From: Candidatus Bacteroides pullicola
GTDB lineage: Bacteria > Bacteroidota > Bacteroidia > Bacteroidales > Bacteroidaceae
Length of the DNA: 64,000 nt
Assembly: GCA_019115825.1 (NCBI GenBank)
Contig: DXCV01000048.1
Span: 62,001 to 126,000 of the forward strand
Direction: 5' to 3'
In this document: piece by piece, positions 39,126-52,745 of the stretch
Layout of the letters: every line of letters starts with the position of its first letter
Numbering within the stretch: the first letter of the stretch is position 1
Notes under the pieces: generated by a model
Told to the model about the DNA's origin: nothing
The model's input: the letters and a program-made list of their open reading frames with translations, nothing else
The model's database searches: none
Translations under genes and position numbers: made by a program

Positions 39126-40490
39126 TCAGTCTTTAATCCACCCGGGATACTTGAAGGCGCAATTATGCTTCCACGAGTCCTTGATGCGCACGTAGGTACT
39201 CTTCTGCTTCTCGCGAATCCAGTCCTCCAGCACTTCGCCCCGGCGTTTCTCCAGCACGATGTCCTTCAGGCGCTGGTAGTCCTCGGAGATGGTGGCTTTG
39301 TGGCCGTTCAGGCGGCTCTTCAGCTTGACGATGACACAGACCTCCTTGCCCGTGTTCTGGGGAATCATCGTGAAGGCTTTGGAGATTTCGCCGACCTCCA
39401 TCTTGTCTACCACCTTGGCGATCTCGGGGGGCAGGTCCTGCATCTCGAAGCGGGACGTGTTGTTATAGGGATTGGGCAGCAGACCGTGGTTCATCTTCGT
39501 ATCCTTATCATCGGACAAGACGGCGGCTGCCTCTTCGAACTTGAACTTCTCGTTGCGGATGTCATCGGCTATGGAGTCCAGACGTGCCATGCCGGCGGTC
39601 AGAGCCGAATCGGGCACATGGGGCTTCAGGAGGATGTGGCGCACACGGATACGGTCGCCGCGCTTCTCCAGCAATTGGATAATGTGGAAACCGTATTCAG
39701 ACTCCACAATCTTGGAAATCTTCTCGGGCGTCTGCAGGTTGAAGGCCACATTGGCAAAGGCGGGATCCAACTGTCCGCGCCCCATGAAAGGCATTTCACC
39801 ACCGTTCATCGCCGAACCACGGTCCTCGGAATACATACGTGCCAGGGTGGAGAAACTGGTCTCGCCTTTGTTGACACGGTCTGTGAAATCGCGCAGACGG
39901 GCCTTGACAGCTTCTATCTCCTCGATGGGGACACGGGGCTGCTGGGTGATGATCTGCACCTCTACCTGGGTGGGTACGTAGGGAATGCTGTCCGGCGGCA
40001 GGTTCTGGAAGTGGCGGCGTACCTCGGCGGGCGTCACCTTGATTTCGCCCACCAGCTTGCGCTGCATCTCCTGCACACGCAGGCCGTCGCGGACATTCTC
40101 GCGCAGCGTTTCACGGATCTGGCTGGAAGTTTTGTTGAAATATTCCTCCATCTTCTCGCGCGAGCCGATGGCAGCGATATACTGGTTGGTCTGCTGGTCT
40201 ACCTGGCTGATGACCTGGCTCTCGGACACCTCGATACTGTCCAACTCGGCCTGGTGGAGGAAGAGCTTCTGCACGGCAATTTCCTCAGGTATCACACAAT
40301 AGGGGTCGGCATCGAAGCGGCGGCCCTGCCAGATGGCCTGGAGGCGTGCCTCCTCGACTTCGGATTTCAGGATGGCCTCGTCGCCCACCACCCAGACTAC
40401 TTCGTCCACCACATTGTCTTGCGCAAAGGCGCTCACGCCCAAACAAAGCATCAAGACACACAATACGGCTGTTCTCACGTTCATTATCAT
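39126..40490 (-). CDS. surA: SurA-like periplasmic peptidyl-prolyl isomerase / chaperone
   Basis: 454 residues with signal peptide ending GVSAFAQ. The N-terminal SurA_N region (DEVVWVVGDEAILKSEVEEA) is followed by two parvulin domains. The first spans ~180-275 (FSTLARMYSEDRGSAMNGGE, then ESEYGFHIIQLLEKRGDRI). The second spans ~280-390 (RVRHILLKPHVPDSALTAGM). SurA chaperones outer-membrane beta-barrel proteins in the periplasm. The ATG overlaps the stop of the upstream gene (ATGA). A start two codons later is also possible. Third of three consecutive PPIase-type genes in this operon. Confidence 0.9.
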   Translation of the reverse strand: MIMNVRTAVLCVLMLCLGVSAFAQDNVVDEVVWVVGDEAILKSEVEEARLQAIWQGRRFDADPYCVIPEEIAVQKLFLHQAELDSIEVSESQVISQVDQQTNQYIAAIGSREKMEEYFNKTSSQIRETLRENVRDGLRVQEMQRKLVGEIKVTPAEVRRHFQNLPPDSIPYVPTQVEVQIITQQPRVPIEEIEAVKARLRDFTDRVNKGETSFSTLARMYSEDRGSAMNGGEMPFMGRGQLDPAFANVAFNLQTPEKISKIVESEYGFHIIQLLEKRGDRIRVRHILLKPHVPDSALTAGMARLDSIADDIRNEKFKFEEAAAVLSDDKDTKMNHGLLPNPYNNTSRFEMQDLPPEIAKVVDKMEVGEISKAFTMIPQNTGKEVCVIVKLKSRLNGHKATISEDYQRLKDIVLEKRRGEVLEDWIREKQKSTYVRIKDSWKHNCAFKYPGWIKD

Positions 40491-41404
40491 TCTTCTATAT
40501 TATCCTTATCATAATAAGTTATCTCTTCGTTCTCCACCGCACGCCGGTAGAGGTCGTCCCGCATTTGGCGCATAAATTCCACCTGGCGGATGTTCAGCAA
40601 AAGGTCGCGGGCATGTGCCCGGGCCATCTCGTAGGGTTCTTCCTCGCCCACCGCCCGGTAATCGGTGACGTTCAGGAAGTAATGAAAGGCGGTATCCGCC
40701 AATTCCACAGGTCGCTTCTGCCGCAAGGCCGTTTCTGCCGACACGCCTCCCTCGGGCAATCGGCCCAATATGTCGGCCGCAGGCACCCACTTGTCGTAGA
40801 AATACTCGTATGACACAGCGTTGCGCAGGCTGTACTTCTCCAGATGCTCCACGGCTTCTCGGCTGTCCGACCGGTACCAACGGCGCACGTCGGACAAGTG
40901 CGGTGCCTTGAGCGGCACCTTGATGAACAGGCCCTTAATCAGCGGACGGTCCACCTTGAACAGGTTGAGATTGTCCCGGTAATAAGCCTCGACATCTTCT
41001 TCAGTCACCTGAGCGGACAGTTTCTGGTGAATCAGCGCCTGCTGATAGAGGTGCAGGATGAGCGACTTGCGGTAGTTGGCCACCAAACGCTCCACCTCGG
41101 CATTGTCCGGGATGTTTTCCTCGGCCTTGTCATAGAGCAGCACCTCCTCCGCCCAGTTGCGCACGTAGTCATCGGCAAACAACAAGCTGTCATCAGCCGA
41201 CAAGCCGACAGGCATCACCGCCTGCAAGTCCTCGCGGTAGAGAAAACGGCCGTCCACCTCCACCAGCGGCGTCTTGCCCTTGTGGTCATACGCAGGGCTG
41301 CACGACAGGCAAAGCCCAATCAGCCCCAATCCGCAAAAGGTCATTCGCATTCGGCACATTATTTTATTTACAAGCAGCGAAGATACGGCTTTAATCGGTT
41401 GCAT
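40487..41404 (-). CDS. SurA_N/PPIase-like periplasmic lipoprotein
   Basis: 305 residues. The start at 41404 overlaps the upstream stop as TGATG. Internal Met codons at 16, 19 and 21 would give a neater signal peptide with lipobox GLCLSCSP. The sequence begins LVEVDGRFLYREDLQAVMPV and continues with long helices, matching the chaperone part of SurA/PpiD-like proteins. A clear parvulin catalytic domain is not visible. It is therefore probably a chaperone-only member. Translational coupling on both sides suggests it works with its two operon neighbours in outer-membrane protein biogenesis. Confidence 0.75.
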   Translation of the reverse strand: MQPIKAVSSLLVNKIMCRMRMTFCGLGLIGLCLSCSPAYDHKGKTPLVEVDGRFLYREDLQAVMPVGLSADDSLLFADDYVRNWAEEVLLYDKAEENIPDNAEVERLVANYRKSLILHLYQQALIHQKLSAQVTEEDVEAYYRDNLNLFKVDRPLIKGLFIKVPLKAPHLSDVRRWYRSDSREAVEHLEKYSLRNAVSYEYFYDKWVPAADILGRLPEGGVSAETALRQKRPVELADTAFHYFLNVTDYRAVGEEEPYEMARAHARDLLLNIRQVEFMRQMRDDLYRRAVENEEITYYDKDNIEE

Positions 41405-42822
41405 CAGTGATTATTAACGGTTTTTAAAACCTCTTGGTTAATTTCAACCTTACCACCGGCCCGCAACGCAGCCAGCCATTGGCTCTCGCTGGCGGCACAA
41501 TAGTCGGCCAAGAGAGCGGGACGCACCTCACGATAATCGGAAGGTCCCTTCAGTTTCTTGCCCACTAACACCGTGTGCGGGAAACCGTTGACCTCGGGCG
41601 CTTCGCCTCGTTTGAAGACCCGTTCGTCCACGGAGGCATTATCACCGGGAGCAAAAGTGCCTTGCTCGACCCGGATCTGCACCTCGTCCTTGTTGAACAT
41701 CAAGCGGACGGCATTGCTCCATTCTGCCTCGGGCAAGTGTTTCAGCATCTTGCGTGCCCGCTTGGCTACACGCTTGCCCGTACAGTGCAGCACGATGCCC
41801 CGGAAGCGCGGCGTGTCCCAATGGTAATCAGCCCTATGCCGGTCAAAATAGGCTTGCAGGGTTTCCTCGTCGGCATCGGCCACCCGCTCAGCCTCCCGTC
41901 GGTCAACCGCACGGGCCAAGGCATCTTCGCGATAGGACTGCAAGGCCAGACGATAAACCGGATCCTCTCTTTCCAGACGGGTATATTCGGCAGCCAGTAT
42001 CTGCTGCACCTGCCGGTCGGTCAGACGGCGTGAAGCGACAAAGCCGTAAGCCTCCTTCCGACGCTCTGCCCAGGCACGCGCCGCCTCGGCCACACAACGA
42101 GGACAGGCCTGCAACAACGAATCGCGTACAGCCTCGAACGGCGGAACCTCCGCCCGTTCCAGCACGCGGACGATGTGCAAGCCCCGGGGAGTGAAGAAAG
42201 GACGTGTCCAAGTGCCGGGCTTCAAGGCAAACACCGTGTCCGCAAACTCTGCCGTCTCCTCCAGGCGGCGCACCCAACGGACGGAATCATCGTCCGAAAA
42301 GCGTTCCACAAAGTCCCCAAAAGCCTCGGGGCCGACCTGGCACAAGGCTTCATAAATGGAATCCATCTGCACGATGGCTGCCCGTAGCGCAGTGCCTGTG
42401 ACATTCTGCGGCAAGCGCCTCCACACCTGTTCCACACGGACAGCCGGACCGGCCGCCACCACACGCGCGTAGCGGCGGCGCAAGGCGCGGTCCAACACGG
42501 CCGAGTCCGTCAGCCACGCGACAGACAACCGGGCACGGTAGGCAGCCATCTCGCCGCGAAAAGCCAAGAGGGTATCCAAACCCGCAGCCTCGGCAGCCTG
42601 CACCTTCAACTTGAAGTCGGTGAACAAACGGGCATACGTCTTCGGCGTAAGTTCTCCGCTTGCCAGACGGACAGCACGGTTGTAGTAATATTCAAACTCC
42701 GAGCGGGTCACGTCGCAACCGCCCACGCGCATCAGCACGGGGTCAACGTCACTGCCAGCCATCGCACGCAGTGACGGGAGGCACGCCAGGAGGGCCAAAA
42801 GAGATACAAGAATCTTCTGCAT
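41404..42822 (-). CDS. PPIC-type peptidyl-prolyl isomerase (SurA/PpiD-like)
   Basis: 472 residues with signal peptide MQKILVSLLALLACLPSLRA. A SurA_N-like helical start (MRVGGCDVTRSEFEYYYNRA) is followed by a parvulin-type domain at about 120-235 (FGDFVERFSDDDSVRWVRRL, then FTPRGLHIVRVLERAEVPPF). A second helical and mixed region with a further parvulin-like segment follows to the C-terminus. The role is periplasmic folding of exported proteins. It is the first gene of the six-gene operon ending in mutL and has a TTG-N20 promoter directly upstream. Confidence 0.8.
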   Translation of the reverse strand: MQKILVSLLALLACLPSLRAMAGSDVDPVLMRVGGCDVTRSEFEYYYNRAVRLASGELTPKTYARLFTDFKLKVQAAEAAGLDTLLAFRGEMAAYRARLSVAWLTDSAVLDRALRRRYARVVAAGPAVRVEQVWRRLPQNVTGTALRAAIVQMDSIYEALCQVGPEAFGDFVERFSDDDSVRWVRRLEETAEFADTVFALKPGTWTRPFFTPRGLHIVRVLERAEVPPFEAVRDSLLQACPRCVAEAARAWAERRKEAYGFVASRRLTDRQVQQILAAEYTRLEREDPVYRLALQSYREDALARAVDRREAERVADADEETLQAYFDRHRADYHWDTPRFRGIVLHCTGKRVAKRARKMLKHLPEAEWSNAVRLMFNKDEVQIRVEQGTFAPGDNASVDERVFKRGEAPEVNGFPHTVLVGKKLKGPSDYREVRPALLADYCAASESQWLAALRAGGKVEINQEVLKTVNNH

Positions 42823-42855
42823 ATCGGGTCAATACGTTCAATTTCATTTCGTATG

Positions 42856-42886
42856 CAAAGTAACACATAATTCCGCGATATGCCAA
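42856..42886 (-). promoter_or_regulatory. Promoter of the PPIase-surA-ostA-mutL operon
   Basis: TTG-N20-TTACTTTG on the minus strand, 33 bp upstream of the ATG. The -33 and spacer fit the consensus and the -7 box is one base off. The segment is nearly duplicated at 25124-25153. Confidence 0.55.
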
Positions 42887-42934
42887 TGCCGGAAGGGGAA
42901 AATATGCAATCTGTAACCCCCTATTTCTGAGCAC

Positions 42935-43012
42935 ATAGGCGGAGGAGCGGGTAAGCACGGGCGCACGAGCAGGTAAGCACGGGCGGAGGTACGGGTAAGC
43001 ACGGGCAGCGGC
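42935..43012. repeat. Family B array, locus B3
   Basis: TAAGCACGGGC begins at 42952, 42974 and 42996, exactly 22 bp apart, with GGAGGTACGGG-type linkers and a diverged unit before the first. It lies between the guaB terminator and the PPIase operon promoter, so it is probably untranscribed. Confidence 0.75.
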
Positions 43013-43039
43013 TACATCCCGCAACTGGGCGGAAGCGGA

Positions 43040-43078
43040 CAAAAAAAGCGGGCAAAACGGTTGTCCGTCTTGCCCGCC
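43040..43078 (-). terminator. Terminator of guaB
   Basis: On the minus strand GGCGGGCAAGACGG pairs with CCGTTTTGCCCGC around a short loop, followed by TTTTTTT. Confidence 0.88.
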
Positions 43079-43108
43079 AATCCTATATTTTAAGGAACAC
43101 GCTTCGCC

Positions 43109-44656
<1,548 letters not shown>

Positions 44657-44705
44657 TCAGAGTGGGCCAAGTAGGCAAAGTTTTATTTTCTTTTAACGGA
44701 AAACA

Positions 44706-44743
44706 AGCGCGGACTCCGTATCAAAGCCTACGAAATCCGCGCT
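44706..44743. repeat. Family C hairpin, locus C4 (short form)
   Basis: Arms AGCGCGGACTCCGTA and TACGAAATCCGCGCT with an 8-nt loop and two mismatches. It lies 46 bp past the end of the GH2 gene and upstream of the guaB promoter, possibly ending the GH29-GH2 transcript. Confidence 0.6.
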
Positions 44744-44789
44744 AAAATCACATTATCCTAAAACAGCTTTTTAACCATGTTTCTGTCCG

Positions 44790-48377
<3,588 letters not shown>

Positions 48378-48404
48378 TTAAGTAGGTTCGTGTTAAGTTG
48401 TCTG

Positions 48405-49868
48405 TTATCTGAATAGTTCAGACTGCCGATACACTCCGAAAGAATGGAGAGCCGGACAAGCCCGCCCGTCCTCAATGCGAAGGCGTACATAACGCGCCGT
48501 GACAGGAGCGAAACGGACTATCCACTTGTGACCGATGCACTGCTTGCCGGTAGCCTCCGTTATGGGATTCCACTGACGGCCGTCGTCCGAATATTCCACA
48601 CTCCAACGGGAAGTGCGATGCCCCAGTTCTATCACCTCTTCCGCCATCAGGCAGTCGAAAGTAGCGGCCTTGGACATACGGAAAACAATATCGCTCTTCA
48701 CATTGCCGTCGCGCCCCGCATAATAAGTGGACTTGTCATTATCCACCAAATACTTGGCCGCAAACTTTCCCCCTCGCTCGTTGGTGGCCGTCACACGGCT
48801 GCCTGCCAACAGATTGTGGCCGAATGTTTCCTTCAGGCCCTGCGCCAGCAAAGCCACATGCAAGGAGTCCGTGGGATGAATGAGTCCCCGACGGTCCGGA
48901 GGCAGATTGAGCAACAAGACGCTGTTATGGCCTACCGACGTGCAATAAATGTCCCACAATTCCTTGACCGACTTGACACGGACATCCTCCTCGGCATGGT
49001 AGAACCAACTGGGACGGATGGAAACGTCGGTCTCGGCAGGCACGTATGCGTCGCCGTCCCAGACACCTTCGTTCAAAGCCTGGTAATAAGCGGCCTCATC
49101 GCGGATAGCCACAGAGTCTGTGGTGGCCCAGCAGGGGTCGCCAGCCTCTCCCCGTTCATTGCCCATCCAGCGCACGTCGGCAAACGGATAGGAGTTCTTG
49201 GTACCGAAGATGACGCAATCCGGCTGCAGGCGACGCACGATTTCATGCCAATGGGTGTAGAGCGGAGTGGTCAGCTCATCCGCCCCGGCACCATCCCACC
49301 AGGTTTCCCAAATCTTCCCGTACTGGCTCATCAGTTCGGTCAACTGGGCGGCATAATAATGCTTGTAGCGTTCTGTGCTGTAGTCCGGATGGAGATGCTC
49401 ATGGCGGTCGTGCGGACCCAAGTAAATACCTGCCTTGATGCCATATTCCTCACATGCATCCACAAATTCGCGCACCACATCGCCCTGCCCGTTTTTCCAA
49501 GTGGCATTCTTGACGCAATAATCCGTATAGCGGCTGGGCCAGAGGCAAAAGCCGTCGGCATGTTTGGCCGTGAGGATACCGGCAGGGATGCCCGCCGATT
49601 TCAGCACTTGCATCCATTGGGTGCAATCCAGAGCCGTGGGGTTAAACAGGGCGGCCGGAGCCTTGCCGTCTCCCTCGTTCACAAATTCCTCGAAGGTGTT
49701 AAGCCCGAAATGAAAGAAAGCAATCATTTCGCGGTCATACCACTCCAATTGTCTTTCACTGGGCACAAGTCCGCATGGTTCGGGAGCTTTCTGTGCCATC
49801 ACGCCGACTGTGGCTGCCGCACTTATCCCTGCGGCGAGGAAGAATTTTTTCATCTTCATGGTCTTCAA
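48405..49868 (-). CDS. GH29 alpha-L-fucosidase with C-terminal F5/8-type domain
   Basis: 487 residues with signal peptide ending GVMAQ. The barrel starts MIAFFHFGLNTFEEFVNEGD and includes AGILTAKHADGFCLWPSRYT. The nucleophile Asp is in IWETWWDGAGADEL. The C-terminal ~130 residues are a discoidin/F5-8 type module (TFDCLMAEEVIELGHRTSRW, then KQCIGHKWIVRFAPVTARYV), as in many CBM32-like fucosidases. GH29 enzymes retain configuration. This shape fits the alpha-1,3/1,4-specific subgroup better than the broad one, but that is inference. First gene of the GH29-GH2 unit, with the shared PUL 2 promoter motif upstream. Confidence 0.92.
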   Translation of the reverse strand: MKTMKMKKFFLAAGISAAATVGVMAQKAPEPCGLVPSERQLEWYDREMIAFFHFGLNTFEEFVNEGDGKAPAALFNPTALDCTQWMQVLKSAGIPAGILTAKHADGFCLWPSRYTDYCVKNATWKNGQGDVVREFVDACEEYGIKAGIYLGPHDRHEHLHPDYSTERYKHYYAAQLTELMSQYGKIWETWWDGAGADELTTPLYTHWHEIVRRLQPDCVIFGTKNSYPFADVRWMGNERGEAGDPCWATTDSVAIRDEAAYYQALNEGVWDGDAYVPAETDVSIRPSWFYHAEEDVRVKSVKELWDIYCTSVGHNSVLLLNLPPDRRGLIHPTDSLHVALLAQGLKETFGHNLLAGSRVTATNERGGKFAAKYLVDNDKSTYYAGRDGNVKSDIVFRMSKAATFDCLMAEEVIELGHRTSRWSVEYSDDGRQWNPITEATGKQCIGHKWIVRFAPVTARYVRLRIEDGRACPALHSFGVYRQSELFR

Positions 49869-49897
49869 TAAGCTAAAAAATAAATGAGTTACGTCGG

Positions 49898-49965
49898 CAA
49901 AAGTAAACTGGCAGGCTTAGGAAAGGGATTAATAAAGGATTAACGGGCCATGAATTTTCAATTAA
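49898..49965 (-). promoter_or_regulatory. GH29-GH2 promoter with SARP-like direct repeats
   Basis: The minus-strand -7 box TACTTTTG occupies 49898-49905. Read on the plus strand, GATTAA-N5-GATTAA lies upstream, with TTAA cores 24 and 35 bp past the box, plus a further TTAACC core at 57. No -33 TTG is present. The same distances recur at 57725 and 60348. Confidence 0.6.
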
Positions 49966-52525
49966 CCGTACCAACATCTTCAAAACGAAGAGGATAGGGT
50001 TCACCCATCATCTGCTGGTATTCCTTGGCAAACAAGACATACGCCTGCAAAGCCTTATCGCGTTGCCCCTGTTGCCGGTATATGGCAACCGTATGCGTCA
50101 AGGCTGTTTCGGACAAAGGATCCCACTTCTGCAGGATTCTGCATACACGCAGCCGGGCGACGCCACCAACCTCTATCTGACGTTCCAGGAAAGAGATGAC
50201 GAATGTCTCCACCTGTTGTTTGACATAATCGAACAATTCCGTCCGTACCGTATCCAGGAATTTGCCGCGCGACAACAGACGAATCATTTCCTCCCGTTCT
50301 TCCTCGGATTCCGGCACTTGTGTCAAGCGATCCGTCAGCACGGACAGACGCCAGAAATCGCAGTTGCATTCTTCAGACAACTCCAGCCGATAATATCCCG
50401 AATTATGCGTCAGGACAATCCCATCCATGTCCTGCAAAGCCTTGCGCAGATGGTTTATGTTCACGTTCTTCAGATTCTTTATCTTTTCCTCGGGCTTGTC
50501 CGGCCAAAACAGCACATTCAGATCGGAAGACAATACCCCGTCCTTCAAGACGCTGTTCACCAGAATATACAGGAAAAGATGGCGTATCTTGGGACTGAAC
50601 AAATGGCTTATGTCCAATCCGTTTCTGTCCACTGCATAAAACGGGCCGAACAGACACAACCGATTGTGTGCCTGCTGCGGTGCGGATTGCTCTTCATCCG
50701 CACCGGCTTCCCAGAGAAGAGGAGCAGAAGGTACTTCGTCCCTTGTGACCTCATCGGCAGACTGCTGCGGTTCGGCCTCATCCACGACCGGCTTTTGATG
50801 CCGACGGATGCGCATACCCAATATCCATACGACTCCCCCACCGGCAGCCAACGCGACAAGCATCCATATCCACCAAGGCAGGGAAGCCTGCCGGTCATAC
50901 CGGTGGACTGCCTCCTCGCCGACAGGCGGATCGGAAAGGGCATAAATGCGCGTCTCGTTATCGCCGTATTTCCCAAATTCCTGGATGACGCAATAAAACT
51001 CGCGCAAACGTGCGCTATAATACAGATTGGCGTTGGTGGCTATCTCTTCGGATGTCATGGGAATGCTGTCGCCCAAGACTTCGCAATGCCCGTCGGCCAC
51101 GGAATAGCGGTAAAGCCGGAGATGCGTCTGTGGCTTATATTCCGGATAGGCCAAGAGATAAAGCCACTTCCCGTCGGGCGAAGGGATCATGTCGCGGACA
51201 GGCACCCTGTTCTCGGCCGGGGTGGGATGTTCCCAAAGTTTCTCAATGCGGTGCCGCTCCAAGTCCAGGCGGTACAGGTCGTAATAATAACGGATGCCCA
51301 CATTTTGGTCGCCCGCCTCATTGCCTTTGCCGCCATACAGATAGGCCTGCTTGCCATCGGATGCCAAAGCCATGCCGGCAAAGAAACGGGGCGCGACGGC
51401 AGGACCGTCGAAATGCACCGTATCCCAACGGTTGGCGGCCAGGTCATAACTGATGAACGAGTTGTAATAGCTGCGGTTGCCATATCCGCCAAAGAACAGG
51501 ATACGCCTGGACTGCTGGTCGAACAAGGCCCCGTGATGATGCAGCTGCAAATCGGCATGGCCTTTGTCCAACATCTCCCAACGGCACGAGGACGGTTCTA
51601 TGCGGGCCACATACGTGTCCGGCCCGTTCAGCTCGTATGCATAAATGCAACTGTCCCGCTCGCCATAAAAGCACATACCCAAACGGACAGGCAAAGCCGG
51701 ACTGTCATAGGGCCTGCCTTGCGCCACATTCCGATAGAGGTCGTAAGCAACCAGCGAGTCGCGGTTGTACACATAGGCCATCTGGCGACCGACGGAAAAA
51801 GCGAAACCGGCCGGCGAGAGGGAATAATAGCGATACAAAGGCTTCCAATGATAGGCATCATTGACCAGCCAAACCGGATTTTGCACATATCCCCGGACAA
51901 CCCCCTCGCTGTCATGCACCCCGCAGCCTGTGCTTTCATCCAAGGGGAAACGCCGCACCTCGCCATTGCATTCCACCTCCAGATTGCGCAGGCAGAACGA
52001 AGCCGTCTCCAGGATATGCTGATACATTCCAAAGTAGAGGACGGGCACAAACGGGATGCCGGCGCCTTTCGTCCCGATGTCACGGATGGAGGCCGAATCA
52101 TTGTCTATGCGCACAAAAGCCTCGCCCGCCTCAAAGTCCAGACGCAACGACACGTCTATCCACCGCCGATGCACCTCGCGGACAGGCACCGTGAACGTGT
52201 GAAAAATCTGTTTCCCGTCCTGGGCCAACATAAAACTGCCCGTATTCTTCTCCGCGTCATAGACGTAAGTCAGGTTATAAGCCCAATCTGTCTCCTTATC
52301 TTTCAGATAAAAAATATAGCCGGGGCTCTCGTAGTTCTGGGCTTTATATTCGAAAGAGATTGACAAATAGCGGGCAGCCGGCAAGGCATGGCGCTCGTCG
52401 AAGACACAGAAAGAAGACCTTTCAGCTATCCGGCTCTCATTGCCATAGAACCGCAGCCCCTGCGCATAACCGTTACCTACCAGGCAGGAAAACACGAAAA
52501 AGAATATGAATAGTAAACACCTCAT
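49958..52525 (-). CDS. Membrane-spanning SARP-like transcriptional regulator with lectin-like and Kelch sensor domains
   Basis: 855 residues from MRCLLFIFFFVFSCLVGNGY. The track start is a TTG three codons earlier. After the signal peptide, residues ~25-215 look like a ConA-like jelly-roll (YLSISFEYKAQNYESPGYIF). Residues ~230-530 form a Kelch-type propeller (RRILFFGGYGNRSYYNSFIS, KQAYLYGGKGNEAGDQ). One transmembrane helix lies at ~548-571 (LPWWIWMLVALAAGGGVVWI). The cytosolic part from ~621 is an OmpR/SARP-type winged helix (LCLFGPFYAVDRNGLDISHL, then LNVLFWPDKPEEKIKNLKNV) and a helical BTAD-like domain. I infer that it senses glycan in the periplasm and activates PUL 2. There is no kinase or receiver, so it would be a one-component system. 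Confidence 0.85.
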   Translation of the reverse strand: MRCLLFIFFFVFSCLVGNGYAQGLRFYGNESRIAERSSFCVFDERHALPAARYLSISFEYKAQNYESPGYIFYLKDKETDWAYNLTYVYDAEKNTGSFMLAQDGKQIFHTFTVPVREVHRRWIDVSLRLDFEAGEAFVRIDNDSASIRDIGTKGAGIPFVPVLYFGMYQHILETASFCLRNLEVECNGEVRRFPLDESTGCGVHDSEGVVRGYVQNPVWLVNDAYHWKPLYRYYSLSPAGFAFSVGRQMAYVYNRDSLVAYDLYRNVAQGRPYDSPALPVRLGMCFYGERDSCIYAYELNGPDTYVARIEPSSCRWEMLDKGHADLQLHHHGALFDQQSRRILFFGGYGNRSYYNSFISYDLAANRWDTVHFDGPAVAPRFFAGMALASDGKQAYLYGGKGNEAGDQNVGIRYYYDLYRLDLERHRIEKLWEHPTPAENRVPVRDMIPSPDGKWLYLLAYPEYKPQTHLRLYRYSVADGHCEVLGDSIPMTSEEIATNANLYYSARLREFYCVIQEFGKYGDNETRIYALSDPPVGEEAVHRYDRQASLPWWIWMLVALAAGGGVVWILGMRIRRHQKPVVDEAEPQQSADEVTRDEVPSAPLLWEAGADEEQSAPQQAHNRLCLFGPFYAVDRNGLDISHLFSPKIRHLFLYILVNSVLKDGVLSSDLNVLFWPDKPEEKIKNLKNVNINHLRKALQDMDGIVLTHNSGYYRLELSEECNCDFWRLSVLTDRLTQVPESEEEREEMIRLLSRGKFLDTVRTELFDYVKQQVETFVISFLERQIEVGGVARLRVCRILQKWDPLSETALTHTVAIYRQQGQRDKALQAYVLFAKEYQQMMGEPYPLRFEDVGTVN

Positions 52526-52624
52526 GGCTAACAAATTATCCGCTTACAACCACGAAGCGGAGAAAACGGTGGCAAGTTATCAAAAAAAGCCGGTTCTGCC
52601 AAACCGAAACAGTAAAAATGCCGC

Positions 52625-52730
52625 CCGCGGACGGCTATACCCGCGCCCGCAAGCGGGGATACCGCCGCCCACGGGCGCAGATACCGCCGCCCGTGTCCGG
52701 AGATACCCCCGCCCAAAGGCGTGGATACAG
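52625..52730. repeat. Family B array, locus B4
   Basis: Five units marked by ATAC at 52637, 52659, 52681, 52703 and 52725, exactly 22 bp apart. The linkers are small palindromes such as CCCGC-AA-GCGGG and CGCCC-AC-GGGCG. GCGCAGATACC links it to B2. It fills half of the 220-bp gap between susD and the regulator gene. Confidence 0.75.
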
Positions 52731-52745
52731 TCCTTGCTTCCAAGG

